A program made the translations under genes and the position numbers. From an uncultured Lachnospiraceae bacterium (lineage in GTDB: Bacteria > Bacillota > Clostridia > Lachnospirales > Lachnospiraceae), in the NCBI GenBank assembly GCA_910578825.1, contig CAJTSB010000014.1, forward strand, positions 1 through 64,000: DNA of 64,000 bases. Direction: 5' to 3'. Below the pieces are notes generated by a model. The model had not been told where the DNA came from. It was given only the letters and a program-made list of their open reading frames with translations, and did not search any database. Every line of letters starts with the position of its first letter. The stretch's first letter is position 1. Below are positions 8,136-17,615 of this stretch, piece after piece.

Positions 8136-9257
8136 TTAATACCCGATGCATTCTCTGAGCCAATCATTGGTAACATAATTTTCCACTGCGCCATATTGTT
8201 CGGGCGCAACTTCATAAATATTTTCGATGGTAATACCTTCTTTGAGCATATCCTGTGTAATCAAAGACGCCGGCATCTCTATGTAATCCGTAGCCTCATC
8301 CGTTCCCGGAGCTTTGATATCATCGTAATCACCGTTCAACTCCATGGCAAGAATCCGCATTCCCTGTTCCCCGTTTGCCTTAAAATCCGTACAGGCACAG
8401 GCTTTCCACTGCGAATCCTTCTCTGACATATACTGAATATCCATATTGCAGATATCTACGGATACCAGCGGAATCTTCTTTGCAGATTCCTTGAGCGCCT
8501 GATAACATCCCTGGGCATAAGCATCATAGGCAACCCATATGGCATCCACATCCTCTTCCTCGTATTTCATCAGAGTTGCGCTCATTACATCATGCATAGA
8601 TGATGTGGCATTGCTGTAATCCGTAGGACCAATCACTTCCAGCGTACGGATTTTACCACTCTTTTCATACTCCTGATATCCCGTTTCCCGCCGGTCAAAC
8701 GCCGCAATATAATTGGGTCCGACCCAGACTTTGAGGATATTTACCTGCTCCTTTTGCGGGTATAACTCATCACAGACATACGCCAAAAGGCCAGTGGCAA
8801 ACCCGGCGTCATCCTGAAAAAACTGCGTGACGCCTTCAATTTTCTGCGTCTCTCCCGCATCATCCCGAAACTGGGTATCGAAAGTTACAATCTTCAAATC
8901 TGGATAATCTTTCAGCAAATCCACCAAAAAGGTATAAGAATAATCCTGTCCTCCATGCGACAGATACAGACCATCATATCCCCCGGCGGCACATGTACTG
9001 ATATAATTCTGAAAAGCCGTATCATCACCTTCTGAAAAAAACACGTCGCAGGTCATCCCCAGTTTTTTCGCTGTCTCCTTGCACTGATTTGCGCAAAGCT
9101 GAAAAATTTCACTGGAAGACATATTCAGGATATATGCCACCTTCTTTCCTTTCACCGGAGAATTCCCTGTTTCTGCCATCGCGGCCTTCCCGCTCCCGCA
9201 TCCACACAGGGAAAACAGCAGAAACACAATCATTCCCACTGAAACTAACCTTTTCAT
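8136..9257 (-). CDS. Substrate-binding lipoprotein of a ribose-type ABC importer
   Basis: Extracellular solute-binding protein of 373 residues (periplasmic-binding-protein-4 / LacI-like fold). A lipoprotein signal peptide with lipobox L-C-G-C at about residues 17-20 anchors it to the membrane. The ligand-binding core begins G-K-K-V-A-Y-I-L-N-M. The start codon follows GGGAGGG by a few bases and overlaps the stop of a short tautomerase-like frame (ATGA), so its translation is probably coupled to that remnant. Ligand unknown: related proteins bind pentoses, nucleosides or AI-2. Confidence 0.92.
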   Translation of the reverse strand: MKRLVSVGMIVFLLFSLCGCGSGKAAMAETGNSPVKGKKVAYILNMSSSEIFQLCANQCKETAKKLGMTCDVFFSEGDDTAFQNYISTCAAGGYDGLYLSHGGQDYSYTFLVDLLKDYPDLKIVTFDTQFRDDAGETQKIEGVTQFFQDDAGFATGLLAYVCDELYPQKEQVNILKVWVGPNYIAAFDRRETGYQEYEKSGKIRTLEVIGPTDYSNATSSMHDVMSATLMKYEEEDVDAIWVAYDAYAQGCYQALKESAKKIPLVSVDICNMDIQYMSEKDSQWKACACTDFKANGEQGMRILAMELNGDYDDIKAPGTDEATDYIEMPASLITQDMLKEGITIENIYEVAPEQYGAVENYVTNDWLRECIGY

Positions 9258-9337
9258 TTTGAACCCTCCCTGTCCATAGAATAATCTTTTTGCAGTTCCG
9301 TCATGGGAACACTCACTCTGGAATTGATAAATGGCAT
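9254..9337 (-). pseudogene. N-terminal remnant of a MIF/4-OT-like tautomerase gene
   Basis: A 27-codon frame begins M-P-F-I-N-S-R-V-S-V-P-M-T-E-L-Q-K-D and has a perfect AGGAGG 5 bases before ATG. The start resembles that of MIF-like and 4-oxalocrotonate tautomerases, in which Pro2 becomes the catalytic N-terminal proline. After about 18 residues the match stops, and the frame ends in a TGA overlapping the start of the binding-protein gene. I read it as a tautomerase gene truncated when the ABC importer genes were joined behind it. The stump may still serve as a translational leader. A genuine 27-residue peptide is less likely. Confidence 0.6.
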
Positions 9338-9346
9338 CGATACCTC

Positions 9347-9928
9347 CTAATCTCCAATATCCGTGTGCCCCTGCTCAAATTCCCACTGCAGACCATATTT
9401 ATCAATAAAATAAAAATATTTTGTATTTCCAAGGATATCCGCCGCCTCCTGTTTTGCCTGCGGATTATTCTCCTTCTGTTTATCAAAATAGTAGAAATCA
9501 GAAGGTTTCGTCTCACTAATCTGGTACACCCGATAGTCTTCCGTCGTGTTGATTAATGTCACGTCCGGCTGGGACTTTATATACTCGAATGCATCTTCAA
9601 TATTCACTACTTTCAGGGCTACATGCCTTGCACCACTGATATCGTTTGCCTTAAAAAATACTGGTTCTCTTCGTCCTTTCGGGTTGTGGTAACACATCAG
9701 CTCAATCGTGAATTTCGTTCCGGGCACATCCATAAACCCAATCGAAACTTCCGCCTCTTTTGCCTCCTCTATAAATCCGCCTGCCTGAAAGAATCCCTCA
9801 TTTTTCCAATGGGGAATGTGCTGATTGGGAACCGCCCCTAAAATTCTCTCATAATAGTTAAACGCTTCCTCCACATCGTCAACAAAAATGCATACATGTG
9901 ATAATCCTGTAAAAATCGGTCTCTTCAT
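9347..9928 (-). CDS. VOC-family (glyoxalase/dioxygenase-fold) protein
   Basis: A 193-residue protein of the vicinal-oxygen-chelate superfamily, whose members use a metal held by paired beta-alpha-beta-beta-beta motifs. The N-terminal half begins G-L-S-H-V-C-I-F-V-D-D, placing the usual first metal His near residue 11. The second half has A-R-H-V-A-L-K-V and ends with a Y-G-L-Q-W-E-F-E acidic metal ligand segment. The reaction is unknown: lyase, epimerase or thiol-adduct chemistry are all possible. Its stop overlaps the ribosome site of the tautomerase remnant, and it follows the DUF6485-like gene by 12 bases, so the three formed one operon. Confidence 0.85.
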   Translation of the reverse strand: MKRPIFTGLSHVCIFVDDVEEAFNYYERILGAVPNQHIPHWKNEGFFQAGGFIEEAKEAEVSIGFMDVPGTKFTIELMCYHNPKGRREPVFFKANDISGARHVALKVVNIEDAFEYIKSQPDVTLINTTEDYRVYQISETKPSDFYYFDKQKENNPQAKQEAADILGNTKYFYFIDKYGLQWEFEQGHTDIGD

Positions 9929-9940
9929 CTTTTTGCCTCC

Positions 9941-10132
9941 TTAAATAATTCCTCTGTCCCGGCACAATGCCTCAATGCTTCTGTCATAAGTTGCCTCCGC
10001 CTCTTTGGAAAAGAAACATCCTGGTACGCCCTCATTGTTATCCCTATGGTGGGCTACGCACTCACAGCATTTTCCATGCCTTGGGCAATCATAGGTACAG
10101 GGACAGTCTCTGTTGTTGTCACAAATCGCCAT
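9941..10132 (-). CDS. Small cysteine-rich DUF6485-like protein
   Basis: A 63-residue protein starting MAICDNNRDC. It has a compact set of cysteines (C-P-C-T-Y-D-C-P-R-H-G-K-C-C-E-C) followed by V-A-H-H-R-D and a G-C-F-F motif, which matches my recollection of DUF6485, a family common in Clostridia. The Cys/His content suggests metal or Fe-S binding, but no function is known. The start is fixed by AAAAAGGAG 7 bases upstream; a frame eight residues longer lacks a site. Its promoter carries the same direct-repeat box found at the two NRPS promoters. Confidence 0.75.
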   Translation of the reverse strand: MAICDNNRDCPCTYDCPRHGKCCECVAHHRDNNEGVPGCFFSKEAEATYDRSIEALCRDRGII

Positions 10133-10190
10133 TTTTTTCTCCTTTTTGTGTATCAATTATGTATCAATAAATATTATTTGATCCTTTTAG

Positions 10191-10255
10191 ATTCTATCAC
10201 GTCATCCTTCTTTTGTAACCACATTGGCATAATTCGTATATTTTACGTCATAATT
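10191..10255 (-). promoter_or_regulatory. Direct-repeat operator A plus extended -10 promoter (DUF6485-VOC genes)
   Basis: Read on the minus strand: AATTATGAC, a 12-base spacer GTAAAATATACG, then AATTATGCC, followed after 29 bases by an extended -10 (TGA-TAGAAT at 10191-10196). Two 9-bp direct repeats with a 12-bp spacer are the layout of LytTR-type regulator sites. The leader also holds two near-copies of TTGATACAYAA. The spacer and flanks match a box at 18010-18039 closely and one at 30169-30198 more weakly. Confidence 0.6.
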
Positions 10256-10266
10256 GTTTCATTTAA

Positions 10267-11850
10267 TTAGTTTTTGCTCTCTTCTCTCAGCCTCTTTAGA
10301 TCCAGCATATCAAGACCTGCTGCCAGTTCCACAAGCTCCGTCTGTAGACAAAACAGATTTACCGCAGTGGTAAAAAATTCCAGTATTGCATTGAGGGCAA
10401 TCGTAATCGCTATGGCTTCCATAGGAATTTTAAGCTGAACAAACAAAATCGTGTAGCAGGTCAGTGCGCCGCCAGGAACAGGAGGAGCCGCCACCGCAAG
10501 CACAATAGCAATGATAAAAGCTGTAACCAGCCACACCGGTGAAACCGCCACGCCATAGATTTCCGCCATGCAAAATCCCACCGCCAAAAACATGACGGAT
10601 ACTCCCGGCATAAAAATAACCTGCCCTAAAGAAACGCCGAAATTAACTATCCTTTTGTCAATCCCAAGATCTTTTTCACAGCACTCCATATTCACCCCGA
10701 AAGCAGCAGAGGAAGACGCCGTAGTCAACGCAATCAAAAAGGTGGGCGCCATCTTTTTCAGCAGTATCCTGGGATGTACCTTCCTTCTCGTACACACGAT
10801 CACAAGATACGCCGCCAGAAGAATCACATCTCCCATAAGCATTGCCAGAATCAGTTTATATGCAGGAAAAAATGCGGTAAAGTCATTTCCCAATATCATA
10901 TTTAAGATGCTGCCGAATACAAACAGAGGCACAAAGGCTCCTACCGCCTCCATAATAAGTTGGACGATATAGTTGGACTGTTCCACAAAAGCCGCGGCAA
11001 CCGTAGTTTTATTACCCAGCATCAGCATTGCCGTTCCGATCAAAACCGCAACAAAAATAATCTGTAGAGGATTCCCCTCTGTAAAGGGTGTAAAAAAGTT
11101 ATCTGGAACAATGTCCAGAACCATCTGGAACAATTCGGAGAAATCAAACATACCTCCGCCTCCGACCTCAAAGGAAAAAAGCAGCATAGTTACCGCACAG
11201 GCAGGCAATGTCAGAAAGATGGTCATCAGCAGGAAACGACCAATCATCCTTTTCCCGATCCTGCCCATGGCAGCCATATCCCCGATACTGTATATTCCCC
11301 ATATAACCGACAGAAACACCAACGGCCCTGCAATCGCCGACAAAAGTCCCATAAAGCGGTTAAATACAGGACTGATAAGATCATTTACCAGAAATTCCCG
11401 AATGCCATCCGGCAGGAAACTGCACACCCCTCCGCACAAAACAGCCAGAACCACTGCCAGCACAAGTAAAACTATCTGGGAACGCTCTTTCTTTTTCGGA
11501 GTAAATACAATCAGATTCCTGCCGTTTTTGTACTGCCAGGCAGGAACCACCCCCATATTGGCAAGCAGCCCCCGCAGTACCTCGCTCTGTTCTTCTTCTC
11601 CTGTGTCAAAAGGATCAAACCGCTCCCCTGTTATGGCAAGCTCCAGACGGACAGACTGAAAACGCCTGATGTATTTTTGCGCAAATACTGCCTCTGTGCC
11701 AAAAGTTTCCTGATATTTTAACAGCGTTTCCTCCAACGCAAGCCGGATTTGAAGAATATTTCTTGCATCCACGCCCCATTCCCTGAACGTTTCTTCCGCC
11801 AAATCAACTGTCTGTGCAATATTCTCATTACTAAGTTTTATCTTTTTCAC
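10267..11850 (-). CDS. SDF-family (DAACS) symporter with N-terminal degenerate HATPase-like domain
   Basis: A 527-residue fusion. Residues about 1-125 resemble the RsbW/SpoIIAB kinase fold: the helix R-L-A-L-E-E-T-L-L-K matches the N-box, but Asn is replaced by Lys, and the G1 region reads T-G-E-R-F-D-P-F without the Asp-x-Gly. It therefore probably does not bind ATP normally. Residues 131-510 are a dicarboxylate/amino acid:cation symporter membrane domain with a T-T-A-S-S-S hairpin. The family's Na+/substrate motif NMDGT is replaced by FMPGV and the carboxylate-binding Arg of the last helix is not evident, so the substrate is unlikely to be glutamate or aspartate. The start is GTG. It follows the PP2C gene by 8 bases and ends the NRPS gene train. 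Confidence 0.85.
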   Translation of the reverse strand: MKKIKLSNENIAQTVDLAEETFREWGVDARNILQIRLALEETLLKYQETFGTEAVFAQKYIRRFQSVRLELAITGERFDPFDTGEEEQSEVLRGLLANMGVVPAWQYKNGRNLIVFTPKKKERSQIVLLVLAVVLAVLCGGVCSFLPDGIREFLVNDLISPVFNRFMGLLSAIAGPLVFLSVIWGIYSIGDMAAMGRIGKRMIGRFLLMTIFLTLPACAVTMLLFSFEVGGGGMFDFSELFQMVLDIVPDNFFTPFTEGNPLQIIFVAVLIGTAMLMLGNKTTVAAAFVEQSNYIVQLIMEAVGAFVPLFVFGSILNMILGNDFTAFFPAYKLILAMLMGDVILLAAYLVIVCTRRKVHPRILLKKMAPTFLIALTTASSSAAFGVNMECCEKDLGIDKRIVNFGVSLGQVIFMPGVSVMFLAVGFCMAEIYGVAVSPVWLVTAFIIAIVLAVAAPPVPGGALTCYTILFVQLKIPMEAIAITIALNAILEFFTTAVNLFCLQTELVELAAGLDMLDLKRLREESKN

Positions 11851-11858
11851 TTCTCACA

Positions 11859-13298
11859 CTAACCTTTCATCCGTTTCCTATATTCGAAACAAAGCATGGT
11901 AATGTCATCAAACTGCTCTGCACCGCCTACAAACGCATCAATATCCTTTTTTACGGCAGGAAGCAGCTCCGATGGCGGCAGCGACGCATTTGCGCAAAGC
12001 GCTTTCTCCAATCGTCCCATGCCATACAACTCGTTGTCCTTATTCATGGCCTCCGTCACGCCATCTGTATACTGGAAGAACTTATCCCCCACTTCAAGCT
12101 GCATGGAACCACATTTGTACTGTATGCCTTCTATGCCTGCAAGGACAAATCCTGCCCGTATCTCATAGGGTTCAAATACGCCATTCTTTTTACAGATAAA
12201 GGGAATCTCATGACCTGCATTTACGAATCGGAATTCCCCCGTCACAAGATCCAATACACCCTCAAAGGCGGTGATAAACATTCCTTCGCTGTTTGATTCG
12301 CACAAAAGATCGTTTACCTCCGTGAACACCTCTCCCAGGTCTCTGCCTGACTGGGTGTGATCCTTAATCAGCGTTTTCCCGATAACCATGAACAGCGCCG
12401 CAGGCACGCCCTTGCCAGACACATCCGCCGCCACAACGGCAAGGTGACGTTCATCCACCATAAAAAAATCATAAAAATCTCCGCCCACTTCCCTGGCAGG
12501 TTCCATGGCTGCAAACACGTCAAACTCCTCACGATCCGGAAAGGCAGGAAAAATACAGGGCAGCATGGACTGCTGAATATTGGTGGCAACATTCAGCTCC
12601 GCCGCAGTCTTCATGGTCTTTGCGCTCTGATTGATGGAATAAAAAATCATCCAAAATTCCACCACAAATATCAGACACACAGTAATGTACAGCAGAAAGA
12701 ACCACGGAGTATTGGGATAAATCCCTACACCGTTTGACACAAGATTAATAAAATAAAAACCTACCACTGAGATAAACAACGCGGGAAGAAACACCATCAT
12801 TTTCCCGCCTACCGCCTCAATGGTGCGATGTATGGTCTTTTTCAGGAAACAGGCATATAATATCGAAAATATGGTATAAACAAAAATCTTAATCAGGATA
12901 AAAAAAATCAGGTTCGGCGTATCATAGGGACTTTCCTTGATCAGTCCCAGGGCGGTGCCGAGAAATGTGTCGGTGGTTCCGCAGAACATAAAGGTACACA
13001 CATTGGCGATCAGGCAGGCCATCAGGGAAATTGAAAGCTTGGTAGACCAACTGTCTTTGTACAAAAACTGCGGCACAATGCATACAAGGGCGGAAAGTCC
13101 CAGTATCCCCACCGCGTCATTGTACAAATTAATGGAATAACTCACAAATGCCATGATATAGCCTATGACAGCCCCGATGGTCCAGAAAACAGCCCGGATT
13201 ATCCCTTTATATTTCGGGGTAAGCGTAATCCCCGTCAGCAGTCCCGCAAAAACCGACGCCATAAAAACCGCAAAACTCCAAAGTGCAATTGATACCAT
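11859..13298 (-). CDS. Membrane-bound SpoIIE-type PP2C serine phosphatase
   Basis: A 479-residue protein with about seven membrane helices (1-225) and a cytoplasmic PP2C/SpoIIE (RsbU-like) phosphatase domain (about 240-475). The metal-binding acidic motifs are intact: V-G-G-D-F-Y-D, A-D-V-S-G-K-G, Y-T-D-G-V-T-E-A and F-D-D-I-T-M-L. In partner-switching systems this class dephosphorylates a STAS protein, freeing it to capture its kinase partner; a STAS protein and a kinase are encoded a few kilobases upstream. The membrane part may be the sensor. AGGAG lies ahead of the ATG and the gene follows NRPS1 by 15 bases. Confidence 0.92.
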   Translation of the reverse strand: MVSIALWSFAVFMASVFAGLLTGITLTPKYKGIIRAVFWTIGAVIGYIMAFVSYSINLYNDAVGILGLSALVCIVPQFLYKDSWSTKLSISLMACLIANVCTFMFCGTTDTFLGTALGLIKESPYDTPNLIFFILIKIFVYTIFSILYACFLKKTIHRTIEAVGGKMMVFLPALFISVVGFYFINLVSNGVGIYPNTPWFFLLYITVCLIFVVEFWMIFYSINQSAKTMKTAAELNVATNIQQSMLPCIFPAFPDREEFDVFAAMEPAREVGGDFYDFFMVDERHLAVVAADVSGKGVPAALFMVIGKTLIKDHTQSGRDLGEVFTEVNDLLCESNSEGMFITAFEGVLDLVTGEFRFVNAGHEIPFICKKNGVFEPYEIRAGFVLAGIEGIQYKCGSMQLEVGDKFFQYTDGVTEAMNKDNELYGMGRLEKALCANASLPPSELLPAVKKDIDAFVGGAEQFDDITMLCFEYRKRMKG

Positions 13299-13313
13299 TT
13301 AGCTTTTTCTCCT

Positions 13314-16300
13314 TCAAAATAAGTCCATCCCACTTAAGGCGGACAAATATTTACTTAGATATTCCTCGGTAATATCGCTCCAGCCTTCCAGCAGGTTTTG
13401 TAAATACCCGCCGGTAAGTTCGTTCACAACAGGTATCTCATAGCGATCTCCCATTTCTTCATTCGTCATAAGCCCCTGTAACTGTTCCCTGCCTTCTGCA
13501 GTCTGTTTCCGTTTCCGCAACAGCTCCAGGAATTCTTTGTCCGGCAACGCCTCTACGACATAACCCAGCTTTTTGGCTACCCCAAACAAATCGGCAAATT
13601 TTAATTCTACAGGCGGATACACATGGAAGACCGCCGTTTCACCCTCCGTCGCGGTCAGTACCACGATGTTATGCGCCGTTTCATCTACCGGTGAAAAATT
13701 CACGCTCCCCTCATACACCGTTAAGGGCACAGCTCCCAGCTTAATATAGGAAGAAAACTGGCGGGTAAAGGCATTGGAATGGAGATTCATCTGGAATTCC
13801 CCGTCCTGTATGCGCCCCTGAAGATTCCCGATGCGCATAATTTTTATGTTCAGCCCATCCTTCACTGCCGCCCGCAACAGCTCATACTCCGCCATATATT
13901 TGGAGTAAATATATTTATTATGTATTTCCTGCCCGATATAAAAATCGGATTCACAAAAACATTCCTTGCAGGCATTCCCCGCCGTCATACCCGCGACGCT
14001 GATGGTGGAAATCTGGCAAAGCGTCGCCTGCTCCTTCCTTGCAAAACGGATCAGGTTTCTTACTCCCTGCGTATTGATCTTTTCCAGATTATCCCCATAA
14101 GAAAAATGGGAAACATTCGCAGCAGAATTGATAATGGTGTGGATTGGAACCGGACACTCCTGGGCAAAAATATCTGGATTGGCGATATCTCCTTCTACCA
14201 CCAGCCATTTATCTTCATAACTTTCGGAAAAATCTTCTTCCGCGTAATAAAACAGGGAAGATTTCACGCGTTTCAAGGCACTGAGGGTCTTCTTAGGCCG
14301 GGAAAGACAGACAATTTTGCCGCATATATCCGGATTCTTTAAGAGATCCACCAGAATGTGTATCCCAAGATATCCCGTCGCACCCGTTAAAAGCACATTT
14401 CCGAGAAACTTACGTTTTACCTCCTTTTGCGTATGTGCGGCAAGGTATTCTCCCATTCTTTTGTAATCCAGGGACGCTATGTCAAATCCCTTATCCCCGC
14501 TGCCGTCTGTCTTTTTAAAAATCTTCTCCAGCAAAAGAGCAGGCGTGGGATACTTGTATAAGTCCCCAAATTCCAGCTGATTCTCGGCAAGTCCCAGCTT
14601 TTCCTCGATTTTAAGCATTACAGACACCGCATTCAGGGAATCTCCTCCCAGTTCGAAGAAATTGTCATCCAACCCGACCTGCTCTATGGACAACGTTTCT
14701 CCGAAAGCTTCGCAGACCCATTTTTCCCTCTGCGTTTGCGGTTTTCTATAGACCCGGACATATTCTATCGGTTCCGCCGCCAGGGCTTTCAGGTCTGTCT
14801 TGCCATTGGGCGTCTGGGGCATGGCATCCAGTTCCTTTAACACATCCGGCACCATATAGGAGGCAAGACGCGTTATCATATGTGCCTTTAATGCCTTCGG
14901 GGTCACTGCCCCTTTCGATAACGCCGTATAAAATCCAACCAGATGTCCGGTCTTTTCGATTTTCCGTATCATACAGCAGCACGCCGTCACACCCGGAAAT
15001 TCTCCCATCACATTTTCAATTTCCGACAATTCTATGCGCAGCCCCCGCAGCTTAACCTGCCTGTCGTTCCTGCCGCAATACATAAGCTTTCCTTCATTTG
15101 AAAAATATCCCAGATCCCCTGTCCGGTACAGTCGGATGCCCCTCCAGTTAATGTATTTTGCTGCCGTTTCCTCTGGCATGGCCTGATAACCAATACCCAC
15201 GCCGTTCCCATATATACAGATTTCTCCTGTCGCACCGAAAGGCACCGGATTTCTCTCTCCGTTTAAGAGGATAATGCCCATATTGGCGATCGGCATACCG
15301 ATGGAAACTGCATCTCCCGCCTCGGTGATGGTGGCTCCGATCGTAGTTTCCGTGGGACCGTAACCATTGTAAATCCGCACCGGACTAATTTTTTCCAGCC
15401 GTTTGACAAGGTTTCCCGGAAGAACCTCCCCAGCCGCCAGGATGGCTCTCACACCTTCCATCGCCTTCAGAAAAGCTTTATTTTCCAGATATGCCGTAAT
15501 CCGGGAAGGCGTACAGTGAAGGATATCCGCTCCGTGACGCAGGATATGTGCAGACAGTTCCCCTGCGTCTGTGATTGCTTTCTCATTGCCCAGCTCCACA
15601 AACAGACCGTTCATCAAAGGCACAAAAATTTCAAACAGAGAAATGTCAAAACAAATAGATCCAATAGCCACAATGCCGTGACAGTTTCTGGTAATATCCC
15701 GGTTAAATGGATTGTTATCCGGGTGAACAATATTGGCTATGCCCCTGTGAGAAAGCATCACCCCTTTCGGGCGTCCTGTAGTGCCCGACGTATAAATCAT
15801 ATAGGCAAGATCCTCCTGCTGGATTGCCGGTAACAGTGCCAAATCCTCCTCCTGGGATAACAGGGTATCAATTTCTATGTAATCATAATTCCCGGCAATT
15901 TCTACATCCCCGGATGAAATCAGACAAGCCGCCCCGCTGTTTTCCATAATATAGGAAATCCTGTCCGCAGGATAACCGGGATCAGCCGGAATAAAGGCTG
16001 CACCCGCTTTTGATATGCCAAGAATCGTCGGAATCAGGCGATAATCCCGCTTTAACAGAAAAGCAATTTTATCACCGCTCTTTACCCCAAGACGCCTGAG
16101 CCCACAGGCAATCCTGTTACTGATTTCTTCAAGCTGCCCGAATGTAAAGGCATATTCTCCCGCATACAGGGCCGGAGCATCTTTATACTGTTTCGCCGCA
16201 CGCCGAAACAGGGAAGGAATCGTAAGATCCCTTTCAACCGGAAATGTTTTTCCTTTCATCGAGGTGATTTTCCTGTATTCCGTTTCTCCCATTGCTTTGA

Positions 16301-17609
16301 TATCAGAAAGTTTCTTCATTTCCTGTCCTGCTGTATCTGCAAGTTCCACAGGCTCCTTTGCACTGCCCGCTGTTCCCTGCGCTGCAATCTCCAAAATGGC
16401 ATCACAAAAATATCCTGCCTTTTCCTCTGTATAGACGTTTTCCCGATAATCCGGCTGTAGATCCAGTCCATCCTTTTCATTGCGAAAAATATTAAAGGTC
16501 AGGTGGTTCGACATTTCCCCTGCCACACTAAACCGAACGCTATAAGGAAAGTCTGCACAAAAAGAAAAGCGGTAAAAATTAAACACATATTCTGAAAGGG
16601 ATTCCCCTGTCAGGTCTTCATCACGCAGGACAGAAAGAATCCGGTTAAAACCATCTCCCTTATGGAGCGACGCCTCCCCTGACGCACTCTTTACTTTCCG
16701 GCAAAGCTCGCCAAAGGTATCCATCTCTTCCACCTGCACCCTAACCGGAACGAGCAGTGTGTAACACCCCAGCGTATTCATCTGCCCGGACACACGGTTT
16801 AAACGGGGCATCAAAAACACCGCATCCCTTTTGCCCGTAGCCCGGGACAGATATAGGGCATATGCTGCTGCAAAAATATAAGGAATCGAAACCTCCTCTT
16901 TCCTGCCAAATTCTTCCATTTGCTTTAATAGTTTTTCCGGTACGCTGACCCGGCAGCTTCCATATCTGTTTCCATCCGCTTTCTGAGAAAAAACAGCGCT
17001 CTCAAACTCTGCGCCGGCAAAATAGGAACTCCAGAATCCGTCTTCCTTCCCGCTTTCGCCATTATCACCCTCCCCCGCATTGTTGTTTTCGCAGGCAGAC
17101 CCCAAAACGTTCTCCGGGAAAAATACTGATCGTTCAATCCTTTTCCCCGCAAGCGCATCCAGCATTTTCTGTGCAAACAGGCTCATGCCGTAGCCGTCGA
17201 TGATCACATGATGGAAACGCACATACAAAAAGACGCCTCCCTCTGAAAGAGGGATGACCATTGCCTGATACAGACACTGTTCCATATTGAACGGTCGCCT
17301 GTCCATGGCCGCCATATATTCTTCCGCCAGATCCGCAATCCGTTCCGTTTCAATACTACATTCAGAAATCTTCCTTTCCCCCCGTGAAATCACCCACTCC
17401 TCTTCCCTGAGACTAAGAGAAACGGCAAAAATATCCGCGCTGTCAAGCACAGTATCCGCCGCCTCCTTTACTCTCTGCGAAGAAAAATCCGGCAGATGGA
17501 GTTTCAAAGAAATCGTATTCCGCGCGCTGCCTGGACAGACCTGCTCCGTCATTACAATCTGGGTCTGTGATAAATTAAATCTGCTCATTTGTTCTTCTGC
17601 TGTCGTCAT
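13314..17609 (-). CDS. Single-module NRPS, C-A-T-reductase
   Basis: A 1431-residue nonribosomal peptide synthetase. Condensation domain ~10-440 with H-H-V-I-I-D-G at 133-139. Adenylation domain ~450-960 with YTSGTTGRPKG, F-D-I-S-L-F-E, N-G-Y-G-P-T-E-T-T, Y-R-T-G-D and catalytic Lys in P-N-G-K. Carrier domain with F-F-E-L-G-G-D-S near 988. NAD(P)H thioester reductase ~1065-1425 with GATGYLG and Y-I-Y-S-K. The reductase would release the product as an aldehyde or alcohol. Hand alignment to GrsA gives pocket residues D-I-F-H-L-A-G-I-G-K; Asp235 is kept, so an alpha-amino acid is expected, but I cannot name it. The upstream acyl donor for its C domain is unclear. It starts 6 bases after the STAS gene. 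Confidence 0.95.
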   Translation of the reverse strand: MTTAEEQMSRFNLSQTQIVMTEQVCPGSARNTISLKLHLPDFSSQRVKEAADTVLDSADIFAVSLSLREEEWVISRGERKISECSIETERIADLAEEYMAAMDRRPFNMEQCLYQAMVIPLSEGGVFLYVRFHHVIIDGYGMSLFAQKMLDALAGKRIERSVFFPENVLGSACENNNAGEGDNGESGKEDGFWSSYFAGAEFESAVFSQKADGNRYGSCRVSVPEKLLKQMEEFGRKEEVSIPYIFAAAYALYLSRATGKRDAVFLMPRLNRVSGQMNTLGCYTLLVPVRVQVEEMDTFGELCRKVKSASGEASLHKGDGFNRILSVLRDEDLTGESLSEYVFNFYRFSFCADFPYSVRFSVAGEMSNHLTFNIFRNEKDGLDLQPDYRENVYTEEKAGYFCDAILEIAAQGTAGSAKEPVELADTAGQEMKKLSDIKAMGETEYRKITSMKGKTFPVERDLTIPSLFRRAAKQYKDAPALYAGEYAFTFGQLEEISNRIACGLRRLGVKSGDKIAFLLKRDYRLIPTILGISKAGAAFIPADPGYPADRISYIMENSGAACLISSGDVEIAGNYDYIEIDTLLSQEEDLALLPAIQQEDLAYMIYTSGTTGRPKGVMLSHRGIANIVHPDNNPFNRDITRNCHGIVAIGSICFDISLFEIFVPLMNGLFVELGNEKAITDAGELSAHILRHGADILHCTPSRITAYLENKAFLKAMEGVRAILAAGEVLPGNLVKRLEKISPVRIYNGYGPTETTIGATITEAGDAVSIGMPIANMGIILLNGERNPVPFGATGEICIYGNGVGIGYQAMPEETAAKYINWRGIRLYRTGDLGYFSNEGKLMYCGRNDRQVKLRGLRIELSEIENVMGEFPGVTACCCMIRKIEKTGHLVGFYTALSKGAVTPKALKAHMITRLASYMVPDVLKELDAMPQTPNGKTDLKALAAEPIEYVRVYRKPQTQREKWVCEAFGETLSIEQVGLDDNFFELGGDSLNAVSVMLKIEEKLGLAENQLEFGDLYKYPTPALLLEKIFKKTDGSGDKGFDIASLDYKRMGEYLAAHTQKEVKRKFLGNVLLTGATGYLGIHILVDLLKNPDICGKIVCLSRPKKTLSALKRVKSSLFYYAEEDFSESYEDKWLVVEGDIANPDIFAQECPVPIHTIINSAANVSHFSYGDNLEKINTQGVRNLIRFARKEQATLCQISTISVAGMTAGNACKECFCESDFYIGQEIHNKYIYSKYMAEYELLRAAVKDGLNIKIMRIGNLQGRIQDGEFQMNLHSNAFTRQFSSYIKLGAVPLTVYEGSVNFSPVDETAHNIVVLTATEGETAVFHVYPPVELKFADLFGVAKKLGYVVEALPDKEFLELLRKRKQTAEGREQLQGLMTNEEMGDRYEIPVVNELTGGYLQNLLEGWSDITEEYLSKYLSALSGMDLF

Positions 17610-17615
17610 TTGCGT

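Noticed and set aside
10142..10166. Short tandem repeat TTGATACAYAA in the DUF6485 leader as a separate operator
   Set aside because: Only two short AT-rich copies and no second occurrence seen elsewhere; kept as a note under operator A.
10973..11659. 228-codon plus-strand frame opposite the symporter
   Set aside because: It is the antisense of a well-conserved membrane protein gene, low in complexity, without a ribosome site or recognisable domain.
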